A stretch of DNA of 64,000 bases from Micromonospora halotolerans. GTDB taxonomy: Bacteria; Actinomycetota; Actinomycetes; Mycobacteriales; Micromonosporaceae. The stretch's first letter is position 1. Each line of letters opens with the position of its first letter. The position numbers and the translations under genes were made by a program. The stretch is from positions 4,526,001 to 4,590,000 of the forward strand of contig NZ_CP134876.1 in NCBI RefSeq assembly GCF_032108445.1. The letters run 5' to 3'. The notes under the pieces are model-generated. The model searched no databases, was not told the DNA's origin, and saw nothing but the letters and a program-made list of their open reading frames with translations. Below, piece by piece: positions 1-7,782 of this stretch.

Positions 1-1
1 C

Positions 2-1768
2 ACCGAGCCGGGTGCGCTCGCCGGCTGGCTGGCCACGCACGCCCCGGCCGGCACCCCGGTCGGCCTGGCGGTCAAGCTCGACACCGGCCCGAACCGCCGG
101 CACACCGCCGCGGTGACCGGCATGGCGCTGGCCACCGTCGACGGCGCGGGCGCCTGGTTCGACCCCGCGCTGCTGGCGGCCGACGACGAGGCCGCGCTGG
201 CCGGCTGGCTCGCCGACGAGGCCCGCCCCAAGGTGCTGCACGACAGCAAGCCGGCCGTGCTGGCCTTCGCCGCGCACGGCTGGGACCTGCAGGGCATCTC
301 CCGCGACACCCAGATCGCCGCCTACCTGGCCCGGCCCGACCAGCGCTCCTACGACCTCACCGACCTGGCGCTGCGCTATCTGCACCGGGAGCTGCGGGTC
401 GACGCGCCGCAGAGCGGCCAGCTCACCCTCGACGGGCTCGGCGACGACGAGGCGGCCGAGCAGAACCTGATGCTCCAGGCCCGCGCGACCCTCGACCTGG
501 CCGACGCGATCGACGCCGAGCTGTCCCGCGACGGCGAGCAGTCCGCCCGGCTGATGGTCGGCGTCGAGCTGCCGCTCATGCGGGTGCTGGCCACCATGGA
601 GCGCACCGGCATCGCGGCCGACACCCACTACCTCTCCGAGCTGGAGGCGCACTTCGCCGCCGAGGTGAAGGCCGCCGCCCAGGGCGCCTACGCGGCGGTC
701 GGGCGGGAGTTCAACCTGGGCTCGCCCAAGCAGCTCCAGGAGATCCTCTTCGGTGAGCTGGGCCTGCCCAAGACCAAGAAGATCAAGACCGGCTACACCA
801 CCGACGCGGACGCCCTCCAGTGGCTCTACGCGCAGAACCCGCACCCGGTGCTCGAGCACCTGCTGCGCCACCGCGACGTCGCCAAGCTCAAGATGACCGT
901 CGACGGGCTGCTCAAGTCGGTCTCCGACGACGGCCGGATCCACACCACCTTCAACCAGACGGTGGCGGCCACCGGCCGACTCTCCTCGACCGAGCCCAAC
1001 CTGCAGAACATCCCGATCCGCACCGAGGAGGGGCGGCGGATCCGGCGCGCCTTCGTGGTCGGCGAGGGCTACGAGTGCCTGCTCACCGCCGACTACAGCC
1101 AGATCGAGATGCGGATCATGGCGCACCTGTCCTCCGACGACGCGCTGATCGAGGCGTTCAACTCCGGGCACGACTTCCACGCCGCCACCGCCTCCTCGGT
1201 CTTCACCGTCGAGGTCGACCAGGTCACCGCCGACCAGCGCCGCAAGATCAAGGCCATGAACTACGGCCTGGCGTACGGGTTGAGCGCGTTCGGCCTGTCC
1301 CAGCAGCTCGGGATCACCGCCGAGGAGGCGCGCGGGCTGATGGAGAACTACTTCGCCGGCTTCGGCGGGGTGCGCGACTACCTCCAGGAGGTGGTGGCGC
1401 GGGCCCGGCAGGACGGCTACACCTCCACCATCCTGGGCCGCCGCCGCTACCTGCCGGACCTGGTCAGCGACAACCGGCAGCGCCGGGAGATGGCCGAGCG
1501 GATGGCGCTCAACGCCCCCATCCAGGGCTCCGCGGCCGACATCATCAAGGTCGCCATGCTGCGCGTGGACACCGCGCTGCGCGACGCCGGGCTGCGCTCC
1601 CGGATGCTGCTCCAGGTGCACGACGAGCTGGTCTTCGAGGTCGCCCCGGGCGAGCGGGAGACCCTGGAGGCGCTGGTGCGCAGGGAGATGGGCGGGGCGC
1701 ACCCGCTCTCCGTGCCGCTGGAGGTCTCCGTCGGCGAGGGCCGCGACTGGAACAGCGCCGACCACTGA
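2..1768 (+). CDS. polA: DNA polymerase I, 3' part (5' end outside window)
   Basis: C-terminal ~588 residues of DNA polymerase I, which fills gaps in excision repair and removes Okazaki primers. The reading frame is open from base 2, so the 5' nuclease domain lies off the left edge. The first ~200 residues match the 3'-5' exonuclease-like domain, but no FDTET-type metal motif is visible, so proofreading is probably absent, as in other actinobacterial Pol I. The polymerase domain carries motif A (DYSQIEMR, about 1091), motif B (RRKIKAMNYGLAYG, about 1231) and motif C (VHDEL, about 1618). It ends at a TGA followed by a strong hairpin. Downstream genes are convergent. Confidence 0.97.
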   Translation, partial: TEPGALAGWLATHAPAGTPVGLAVKLDTGPNRRHTAAVTGMALATVDGAGAWFDPALLAADDEAALAGWLADEARPKVLHDSKPAVLAFAAHGWDLQGISRDTQIAAYLARPDQRSYDLTDLALRYLHRELRVDAPQSGQLTLDGLGDDEAAEQNLMLQARATLDLADAIDAELSRDGEQSARLMVGVELPLMRVLATMERTGIAADTHYLSELEAHFAAEVKAAAQGAYAAVGREFNLGSPKQLQEILFGELGLPKTKKIKTGYTTDADALQWLYAQNPHPVLEHLLRHRDVAKLKMTVDGLLKSVSDDGRIHTTFNQTVAATGRLSSTEPNLQNIPIRTEEGRRIRRAFVVGEGYECLLTADYSQIEMRIMAHLSSDDALIEAFNSGHDFHAATASSVFTVEVDQVTADQRRKIKAMNYGLAYGLSAFGLSQQLGITAEEARGLMENYFAGFGGVRDYLQEVVARARQDGYTSTILGRRRYLPDLVSDNRQRREMAERMALNAPIQGSAADIIKVAMLRVDTALRDAGLRSRMLLQVHDELVFEVAPGERETLEALVRREMGGAHPLSVPLEVSVGEGRDWNSADH

Positions 1769-1793
1769 CCGGCGCGCCGAGACTCGGGCACCT

Positions 1794-1830
1794 CGGCCGG
1801 GTGCCGTTCGCCCCGAACGGCACCCGGCCG
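1794..1830. terminator. Bidirectional terminator hairpin, polA/merR
   Basis: Perfect 17-bp inverted repeat (arms 1794-1810 and 1814-1830) with a 3-nt loop, between the polA stop (1768) and the convergent regulator stop (1851). There is no T-tract, which is usual for high-GC actinobacteria. It can serve both strands. Confidence 0.8.
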
Positions 1831-1850
1831 GGTTCTCCCGGCGTCGAGGG

Positions 1851-2258
1851 CTATGAGCTGATGAGGGTGCGGCCCGTTCCCGGCCGCGGGTCGTCGTCGG
1901 TGGCCGGGGTGGCGGCGGCGTCGCGTAGGGCGGCGGCGAGCCGGTCCCGCACCGCCAGCTGCGCGGCGATCCGGGCGTCCAGCACGGCCAGCCGCTCCCG
2001 CCCCACCCGCAGTCCGGCCGGGGAGGGCGGCGCGGCGGCCACGTCCCCGTCCAGGCAGGGCAGGAACACCCGGACGTCGTCCAGGGTCAGCCCGGCGCCG
2101 AGCAGGTGCCGGATGTTGCGCACCCGGGTGACCGTCGCGTCGTCGTACTCGCGGTAGCCGTTCGCCGCCCGCGTCGCGGCGATCAGCCCCTGCTCCTCGT
2201 AGTGCCGCAGGGCGCGCGGGGTGCAGCCGGTGACCTTCGCCAACTCGCCGATCCTCAC
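1851..2258 (-). CDS. MerR-family transcriptional regulator
   Basis: 135 residues. The N-terminus MRIGELAKVTGCTPRALRHY is the winged-HTH typical of MerR proteins. It is followed by a recognition region (YREYDDATVTRVRNIRHLL) and a coiled-coil dimerisation helix (about 80-120). No cysteine pair for metal sensing and no large effector domain are visible, so the ligand is unknown. GTG start at 2258, with GGAGG about 7 nt upstream. It lies 40 bp downstream of an SDR gene on the same strand, and a MerR-type palindrome sits at that gene's promoter (3063-3086). The pair therefore looks like an autoregulated operon. Confidence 0.88.
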   Translation of the reverse strand: MRIGELAKVTGCTPRALRHYEEQGLIAATRAANGYREYDDATVTRVRNIRHLLGAGLTLDDVRVFLPCLDGDVAAAPPSPAGLRVGRERLAVLDARIAAQLAVRDRLAAALRDAAATPATDDDPRPGTGRTLISS

Positions 2259-2298
2259 GCGCCCGCCTCCGTCCCGCCCCGTCCCCCGCGCCCGCCCG

Positions 2299-3048
2299 TC
2301 AGGCGACCAGGGCGCCGCCGTCCACCGGCAGCACCACGCCGGTGACGAAGGCCGCCCCCGGGTCGCTGAGCCGCAGGATGGCCCAGGCTACGTCGTCGGG
2401 CCGGCCGATCCGTCCCAGGGGAGTGTGGTCGAGCTGCCAGCGGCGTACCGCGGCGCGCTGGTCGGGGGAGAGGCCCTGGTGTTCGCCGATGGGCGTGTCG
2501 ATCGCGCCGGGTGCCACCGCCACCACCCGCACGCCGTGCGGGGCCAGCTCCACGGCCCAGCTACGGGTCAGCGAGTCGAGGGCGGCCTTGCCGGCCGCGT
2601 ACACGGAGCTGCCCGGCCAGGCGCGCTGGCCGACGGTGGTGGTGACGTTCACGATCACGCCGCGGCTCGCGGTCAGCGGCTCGACCGCCGCGTGCGCCAG
2701 CCGGACGGGCGCCAGCAGGTTCGTGTCGAGCTGGCGGCGGGCCGCGGGCTCGTCCAGCCCGGCGAGCGGGCCACCGCCGGCGATCCCGGCGTTGTTGACC
2801 AGCACGTCGAGCCGGCCGTACCGGTCGAGGGCGGCGCCGACCACCCGGGCCGGCGCGTCGTCGTCGGTCACGTCGGCGGTGACCGGGGTGATCAGGGGGT
2901 GGCCGGCAGCCGTCTCCGTCAGTGGCGCGGCGCGCCGGCCGACGGCGAGGACGCGGGCGTCCGCGCCGGCGAAGGCGCGGGCGGTGGCCCGGCCGATGCC
3001 GGTGCCCGCGCCGGTGACCACCACGACCCGCTGCTGTTCGTCGTTCAT
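2299..3048 (-). CDS. SDR-family NAD(P)-dependent oxidoreductase
   Basis: 249 residues, classical short-chain dehydrogenase length. It has the Rossmann motif TGAGTGIG near residue 12, the NNAG motif (VLVNNAGIAGGG, about 84), and the catalytic Ser/Tyr/Lys region with YAAGKAA near residue 150. The C-terminus (GVVLPVDGGALVA) is typical of the 3-oxoacyl reductase-like subgroup. The substrate cannot be told from sequence. ATG start at 3048. A -10-like GACGAT ends 7 nt upstream, so the transcript may be leaderless. The MerR gene follows at 40 bp. Confidence 0.9.
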   Translation of the reverse strand: MNDEQQRVVVVTGAGTGIGRATARAFAGADARVLAVGRRAAPLTETAAGHPLITPVTADVTDDDAPARVVGAALDRYGRLDVLVNNAGIAGGGPLAGLDEPAARRQLDTNLLAPVRLAHAAVEPLTASRGVIVNVTTTVGQRAWPGSSVYAAGKAALDSLTRSWAVELAPHGVRVVAVAPGAIDTPIGEHQGLSPDQRAAVRRWQLDHTPLGRIGRPDDVAWAILRLSDPGAAFVTGVVLPVDGGALVA

Positions 3049-3062
3049 GCCGCCGATCGTCC

Positions 3063-3088
3063 GACCCTGCCGTTAGTGGCAGGGTCAA
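3063..3088 (-). promoter_or_regulatory. Probable MerR operator over the SDR-merR promoter
   Basis: Perfect 9-bp inverted repeat GACCCTGCC-N6-GGCAGGGTC (3063-3086). On the minus strand it starts within a -35-like TTGACC (3088-3083) and is followed by a -10-like GACGAT (3061-3056). The spacer is about 21 bp, longer than the usual 17. MerR regulators are known to bind palindromes inside overlong 19-20 bp spacers and untwist them. Assignment to the MerR gene two positions downstream is inference from this layout. Confidence 0.7.
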
Positions 3089-3098
3089 GCGGCCGCCG

Positions 3099-3527
3099 TC
3101 AACGTCCCGGTCCCCGGCGTTCCTTCGGTGGGGCGCCGTGGCGTTCGAGGGCCTTGCGCGACGGGCCGCCGGGCGGCGGGAGCGGCCCCTTCACCGGGTC
3201 GTGGCCCCAGTTCATGAGGGAGTACCGCCACCGGGTCCGGCGCACGTCGCCGCTGGGTCGCTGGGCCATGTGGCGCCGGACGTACCCGACGACCTTGCGC
3301 ATGTGCTTGTAGTCGGCGGCGGTGAGCTGGTCGCGCTTGCGGCGCAGCAGGTCGATGATCCGCCGGCCGGACTCGTGGCCCACCGATTCGCCGCCCCGGG
3401 TGCCCTTCCGCCAGCCGACGTGCTTGGACTCGTCGGTCTCCAACCACTGCTGGAGTTCACCCGGCTTCATGTTCACCGCGTCGGTGAACTCCCGGTAGGT
3501 CTGCTGCGGGTCGTCACCTCGGCTCAC
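3099..3527 (-). CDS. DUF3140 family protein
   Basis: 142 residues, matching the actinobacterial DUF3140 pattern: an acidic N-terminus (YREFTDAVNMKPGELQQWL), then ESVGHESGRRIIDLL, then a basic segment DYKHMRKVVGYVRRHMAQRP ending with a WRYSLMNWGHDP motif. Helix-rich, basic and soluble; no catalytic motif is seen. Members are often found near DNA-binding or stress genes, but the function is unknown. The start overlaps the end of the upstream DUF2945 gene by 14 bp, so the two are probably translationally coupled. Confidence 0.75.
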   Translation of the reverse strand: MSRGDDPQQTYREFTDAVNMKPGELQQWLETDESKHVGWRKGTRGGESVGHESGRRIIDLLRRKRDQLTAADYKHMRKVVGYVRRHMAQRPSGDVRRTRWRYSLMNWGHDPVKGPLPPPGGPSRKALERHGAPPKERRGPGR

Positions 3528-3735
3528 GGCGCAGCACCTCCGGTCGATGGGCGACGTCGCGGCCCGAGTCGTCGTTGCGGATCCGGTACTGCGGCTCCTC
3601 CGGCGACGCGTTCACGGCGTGCCCGCGCACGTGCGTGCGGTCGATGAGCTTCTCCCTGACGACCCCGTGCGCCCGGCCGCTGTGGCTGGCCCAGGAGACG
3701 TGGTCGCCCCGGCGGAACTCCTCCTTCTCGGCCAT
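3514..3735 (-). CDS. DUF2945 (HVA1/TUDOR-like) small protein
   Basis: 73 residues. The motif FRRGDHVSWASHSGRAHGVV followed by YRIRNDDSGRDVAHRPEVL is the hallmark of the DUF2945 / hypervirulence-associated TUDOR-like family: a small beta-barrel with a GDHVSW strand and a C-terminal 'a.h...LRR' tail. The molecular role is unknown. It is first in a two-gene unit with DUF3140 (14-bp overlap). The methyltransferase upstream (3776) is 40 bp away on the same strand and may share the transcript. Confidence 0.78.
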   Translation of the reverse strand: MAEKEEFRRGDHVSWASHSGRAHGVVREKLIDRTHVRGHAVNASPEEPQYRIRNDDSGRDVAHRPEVLRREPR

Positions 3736-3775
3736 GCCGTCCGGTTACCCGGGGCCGGCGGGCGGAAACGGCGGC

Positions 3776-4582
3776 TCAGCCGGCGGCCGGCTTCTCCGCC
3801 ACGAAGATGGCGGTGCCGGGGAAGAGCCGGCCGCGCAGCGGGCTCCACTGCCCCCAGATCCCCTCGTGCCCCGCCGGCCACTCCGGTTCCACGAGGTCCA
3901 GCAGGCGGAAGCCGGCGCCGACCAGCTCGCGGATCCGGTCGCCGAGCGTGCGGTGCTGCTCGACGTAGGTGGCCGCGCCGTGCTCGTCCTGCTCGACGTA
4001 GGGGGAGCGGTCGAAGTAGGAGTGCACGGCGGTCAGCCCGCCCTCGCCCGGGTCGTCCAGGAAGATCCAGCGCATCGGGTGGGTGACCGAGAAGACCCAC
4101 CGGCCGCCCGGGCGCAGCACCCGCGCCACCTCCCGCATCGCCGCCGCCGAGTCGTCCACGAACGGGATCGCGCCGAACGCCGTGCACACCGTGTCGAAGG
4201 CGGCGTCGGCGAACGGCAGGGCGAGGGCGTCGGCCTGCACGAGCGGCACGCGTACGCCGGTCCGGGCGGCGGCCTCGGCGGCGTGGCGCAACATGCCGGC
4301 GGACAGGTCCAGGGCGACCGGCCGGGCGCCCTGCGCGGCGAGCCAGCGGGCGGCGGCGGCCGCGCCGCAGCCGAGTTCCAGGATCCGCCGGCCGGTCACC
4401 TCGCCGAGCAGCCGGGCGTCGGCCTCGCGCAGCCCCTCCGGGCACCACACGAAGTCCACCTCGCCGAGGAACGCGCCGTGCTCGGCCTGGTAGGCGTCGG
4501 CGTCGGCGTCCCACCAGCCCCGGTTGGCGCGGCGTACCTCGGCGGCGCCCACCCGGCGCCGGGCCACCCTGTCGTCGTCCAC
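3776..4582 (-). CDS. Class I SAM-dependent methyltransferase
   Basis: 268 residues. Methyltransf_11-type Rossmann fold with motif I ILELGCGAAAAARW near residue 68, the acidic post-I residue (PVALDLSAGML), motif II region FDTVCTAFGAIPFVDD, and motif III VLRPGGRWVFSVTHP. The long C-terminal half (YFDRSPYVEQDEHGAATYVE) is typical of a widespread actinobacterial subfamily of unknown substrate. GTG start at 4582. It heads the minus-strand block, divergent from rpsA. Confidence 0.85.
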   Translation of the reverse strand: MDDDRVARRRVGAAEVRRANRGWWDADADAYQAEHGAFLGEVDFVWCPEGLREADARLLGEVTGRRILELGCGAAAAARWLAAQGARPVALDLSAGMLRHAAEAAARTGVRVPLVQADALALPFADAAFDTVCTAFGAIPFVDDSAAAMREVARVLRPGGRWVFSVTHPMRWIFLDDPGEGGLTAVHSYFDRSPYVEQDEHGAATYVEQHRTLGDRIRELVGAGFRLLDLVEPEWPAGHEGIWGQWSPLRGRLFPGTAIFVAEKPAAG

Positions 4583-4954
4583 CCGCCCACGCTAGGCCCA
4601 CGGACGGGTTGCGCGGCGGCCGGGCCGCTCCCGGCGACGGCGTGGCGGGTGGGACGGATGTGACGGACGAGACAGGTGTGGCACCTTACCGCGCGAAATC
4701 TCCGCTTTCGCAGCTGACGAGCCCGAGGAGACCCGGGAGGGCTTGCACGCTGTGGTAATGCAGCGGGTAGGCTAGACGATGCGCTCGCGGATCGTGTGCC
4801 TCGGCAGGGAGCAGGTGCGCGGTCACCGGAGCCACTAATGATCTTCTGATGGCGATCGTTCGGTGTGCCCGGTGGCGGATCCGCTGGCGCGGACTGAGTC
4901 ACCGCGACGCCCACGCCTGCTGTGACAACCCATCCGACCGGAGCAACCGCCCAC
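4583..4954. other. Divergent intergenic region upstream of rpsA
   Basis: 372 bp between the divergent methyltransferase and rpsA starts. It holds the probable rpsA promoter (4743-4773) and about 175 nt of likely 5' leader. No coding sequence, tRNA or known riboswitch was recognised. The long leader would be compatible with post-transcriptional control of S1, but no specific structure was resolved by eye. Confidence 0.6.
4743..4773 (+). promoter_or_regulatory. Candidate rpsA promoter
   Basis: A -35-like TTGCAC (4743-4748) and a -10-like TAGGCT (4768-4773) are separated by 19 bp. TAGGCT is a common -10 form for the principal sigma factor of actinobacteria. The spacing is slightly long, so the -35 assignment is weaker than the -10. 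Confidence 0.5.
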
Positions 4955-6442
4955 ATGACGAGCAGCATCGAGGCCACCTCGAGCGCCAACAAGGTCACCG
5001 TCGACGACCTCGGCTCTGAGGAAGCTTTCCTCGCCGCGATCGACGAGACCATCAAGTACTTCAACGACGGCGACATTGTCGAAGGCACCGTCGTCAAGGT
5101 CGATCGGGACGAGGTCCTGCTCGACATCGGCTACAAGACCGAGGGCGTGATCCCCTCTCGGGAGCTGTCGATCAAGCACGACGTGGACCCGGCCGAGGTC
5201 GTTTCGGTCGGCGACCACATCGAGGCCCTGGTCCTCCAGAAGGAGGACAAGGAGGGTCGCCTGATCCTCTCCAAGAAGCGGGCGCAGTACGAGCGGGCCT
5301 GGGGCACGATCGAGAAGATCAAGGACGAGGACGGCGTCGTCCGCGGTTCGGTCATCGAGGTCGTCAAGGGTGGTCTCATCCTCGACATCGGGCTGCGCGG
5401 CTTCCTGCCCGCCTCGCTCGTCGAGATGCGGCGGGTCCGTGACCTGCAGCCGTACGTCGGCCGCGAACTCGAAGCCAAGATCATCGAGCTGGACAAGAAC
5501 CGCAACAACGTGGTCCTGTCCCGCCGGGCCTGGCTCGAGCAGACGCAGTCCGAGGTGCGCACCGAGTTCCTCAACAAGCTGCAGAAGGGCCAGGTCCGCA
5601 AGGGCGTCGTGTCCTCGATCGTCAACTTCGGCGCGTTCGTGGACCTGGGCGGCGTGGACGGCCTGGTGCACGTCTCCGAGCTCTCCTGGAAGCACATCGA
5701 CCACCCGTCCGAGGTCGTCGAGGTGGGCCAGGAGGTCGAGGTCGAGGTCCTGGACGTCGACCTGGACCGCGAGCGGGTCTCGCTGTCGCTGAAGGCGACC
5801 CAGGAGGACCCGTGGCGGCAGTTCGCCCGCACCCACGCGATCCAGCAGATCGTGCCGGGTAAGGTCACCAAGCTCGTGCCGTTCGGCGCCTTCGTCCGGG
5901 TGGACGACGGCATCGAGGGCCTGGTCCACATCTCCGAGCTGGCCGAGCGCCACGTGGAGATCCCGGAGCAGGTCGTGCAGGTCGGTTCCGAGGTCATGGT
6001 CAAGGTCATCGACATCGACCTGGAGCGCCGCCGGATCTCGCTGTCGCTCAAGCAGGCCAACGAGGGCTTCGTCGAGGGCGAGGAGCACTTCGACCCGACC
6101 CTCTACGGCATGGCCGCGACCTACGACGAGCAGGGCAACTACATCTACCCGGAGGGCTTCGACCCGGAGACGGGCGAGTGGCTCGAGGGCTACGACAAGC
6201 AGCGCGAGGCGTGGGAGCAGCAGTACGCCGAGGCGCGCCAGCGCTGGGAGGCCCACACCAAGCAGGTGCAGACCTCCCGTGCCGCCGACGCCGAGGCCGC
6301 TGCCAACCCGGCCCCGGCCGTGACCGGCACGACCTCGACCTCGACCGCGGCCCCGAGCCGTCAGGCCGAGGAGCCGGCCGGCACGCTGGCCACCGACGAG
6401 GCGCTCGCCGCGCTGCGGGAGAAGCTCGCCGGCGGCAAGTGA
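4955..6442 (+). CDS. rpsA: 30S ribosomal protein S1
   Basis: 495 residues. S1 binds mRNA leaders on the small subunit during initiation. Four S1 (OB-fold) repeats are visible, beginning near residues 35, 120, 205 and 290. Repeats 3 and 4 have the canonical GAFVDLGGVDGLVHVSELSW and GAFVRVDDGIEGLVHISELA signatures. An acidic/alanine-rich unstructured tail follows (from about residue 370), as in actinobacterial S1. The ATG at 4955 is chosen over an in-frame GTG at 4922, because MTSSIEATSSANKVTVDDLG is the family N-terminus and GGAG lies 11 nt upstream. Confidence 0.97.
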   Translation: MTSSIEATSSANKVTVDDLGSEEAFLAAIDETIKYFNDGDIVEGTVVKVDRDEVLLDIGYKTEGVIPSRELSIKHDVDPAEVVSVGDHIEALVLQKEDKEGRLILSKKRAQYERAWGTIEKIKDEDGVVRGSVIEVVKGGLILDIGLRGFLPASLVEMRRVRDLQPYVGRELEAKIIELDKNRNNVVLSRRAWLEQTQSEVRTEFLNKLQKGQVRKGVVSSIVNFGAFVDLGGVDGLVHVSELSWKHIDHPSEVVEVGQEVEVEVLDVDLDRERVSLSLKATQEDPWRQFARTHAIQQIVPGKVTKLVPFGAFVRVDDGIEGLVHISELAERHVEIPEQVVQVGSEVMVKVIDIDLERRRISLSLKQANEGFVEGEEHFDPTLYGMAATYDEQGNYIYPEGFDPETGEWLEGYDKQREAWEQQYAEARQRWEAHTKQVQTSRAADAEAAANPAPAVTGTTSTSTAAPSRQAEEPAGTLATDEALAALREKLAGGK

Positions 6443-6492
6443 CCCGGTGACGACACCGCCTCGGCACGTCCGAGGCCGGCGCAGTCGCTGAC

Positions 6493-6542
6493 GGGCCCCG
6501 TCCCCGCGATCCGGTACCACCGGGTCGCCGGGGGCGGGGCCC
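6493..6542 (+). terminator. Terminator hairpin after rpsA
   Basis: GGGCCCCG (6493-6500) pairs with CGGGGCCC (6535-6542). The stem continues inward through CCCCG/CGGGG with small bulges. It lies 50 bp after the rpsA stop and before coaE. No T-tract. Confidence 0.6.
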
Positions 6543-6597
6543 TCGCCATGTCCGGGGCCGGTTGGCGCCGGACACGGCCATCGGGTTGACTGTTCCG

Positions 6598-7776
6598 GTG
6601 CTGAGGGTGGGGTTGACCGGCGGGATCGGGTCCGGCAAGAGTGCGGTGTCCAGCCGGCTGGCCGCGCTCGGCGCGGTGATCATCGACGCGGACCGGATCG
6701 CCCGCGAGGTGGTCGCCCCGGGCAGCGAGGGCCTCGCCGAGATCGTGGCGACCTTCTCCGACGCGGTCCTCGATGCCGACGGGGCGCTGGACCGGGCCGC
6801 CCTGGGCGCTCTGGTCTTCGGTGACGAGGGCGCCCGTCGCCGGCTGGAGGCGATCACCCACCCCCGGGTCCGCGCTCGCACCGCCGCGCTGATCGCCGCG
6901 GCGCCCTCCGACGCCGTCGTGGTCAACGACGTGCCGCTGCTGGTCGAGGTGGGGCTCGCGCCCACGTACCACCTGGTGCTCGTCGTGCAGGCGGCGGTGA
7001 CCACCCGGCTGGAGCGGCTGGCCCGCGACCGCGGCATGGACCGCGCGGAGGCCGAGCGGCGGATCGCCGCCCAGGCCGACGACGCCCGCCGGCAGGCGGC
7101 GGCCGACGTGCTGCTCGGCAACGACGGCACGCTGGCCGACCTGCACGCCGCCGTGGACGCCCTCTGGCGCGAGCGGCTGCTGCCCTACGAGCGCAACGTG
7201 CGGGAACGTCACGCCGTCCGGCCCGAGCAGGTGGTGCTCGCCGAGCCCGACCCGACGTGGCCCCAGCAGTACGCCCGGCTGGCCGCCCGGATCCGGCACG
7301 CGGCCGGCGCCGAGCTGCGGATCGACCACATCGGCTCCACCGCCGTGCCCGGGCTGGCCGCCAAGGACGTCATCGACATCCAGCTCACCGTGCCGTCGCT
7401 CGCCGAGGCGGACGGACCGCTCGCCGATCGGCTGGCCGACGCCGGCTTTCCCCGGTTGCCCGGCGACTGGTGGGACAACCCCCGCCCGCCGGGCAGCCGC
7501 CGGTGGGAGAAGCGGCTGCACGGCAGCGCCGACCCGGGTCGCCCGGTGTACCTGCACCTGCGGGTGGCCGACTCGCCCGGCTGGCGGTATGCGCTGCTGA
7601 TGCGCGACCACCTCCGCGCCGACCCGGGGCAGCGGTCCGCGTACCTGCAGCTCAAGCGGGAGCTGGCCGCCTCGGCGCCGGACAGCGCCACCTACGGCAC
7701 GTTGAAGGACCCCTGGTTCGACGAGGAGCACCTGCGGGCCGAGGAGTGGGCCGCGCAGACCGGCTGGCGGCCCTGA
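6598..7776 (+). CDS. coaE: Dephospho-CoA kinase fused to a GrpB (UPF0157) domain
   Basis: 392 residues. The N-terminal ~200 residues are dephospho-CoA kinase, the last step of CoA synthesis: P-loop GLTGGIGSGKS at residue 5, then DADRIAREVV and TRLERLARDRGM (LID). The C-terminal ~185 residues form a GrpB/UPF0157 nucleotidyltransferase-like domain (DPTWPQQYARLAARI, HIGSTAVPGLAAKDVIDIQ). The same fusion is known from mycobacterial CoaE, where the extra domain aids stability; its chemistry is not settled. GTG at 6598 gives the usual MLRVGLTGG start; in-frame TTGs at 6562 and 6586 are less likely. It follows rpsA as in mycobacteria. Confidence 0.93.
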   Translation: MLRVGLTGGIGSGKSAVSSRLAALGAVIIDADRIAREVVAPGSEGLAEIVATFSDAVLDADGALDRAALGALVFGDEGARRRLEAITHPRVRARTAALIAAAPSDAVVVNDVPLLVEVGLAPTYHLVLVVQAAVTTRLERLARDRGMDRAEAERRIAAQADDARRQAAADVLLGNDGTLADLHAAVDALWRERLLPYERNVRERHAVRPEQVVLAEPDPTWPQQYARLAARIRHAAGAELRIDHIGSTAVPGLAAKDVIDIQLTVPSLAEADGPLADRLADAGFPRLPGDWWDNPRPPGSRRWEKRLHGSADPGRPVYLHLRVADSPGWRYALLMRDHLRADPGQRSAYLQLKRELAASAPDSATYGTLKDPWFDEEHLRAEEWAAQTGWRP

Positions 7777-7782
7777 GCGGGC

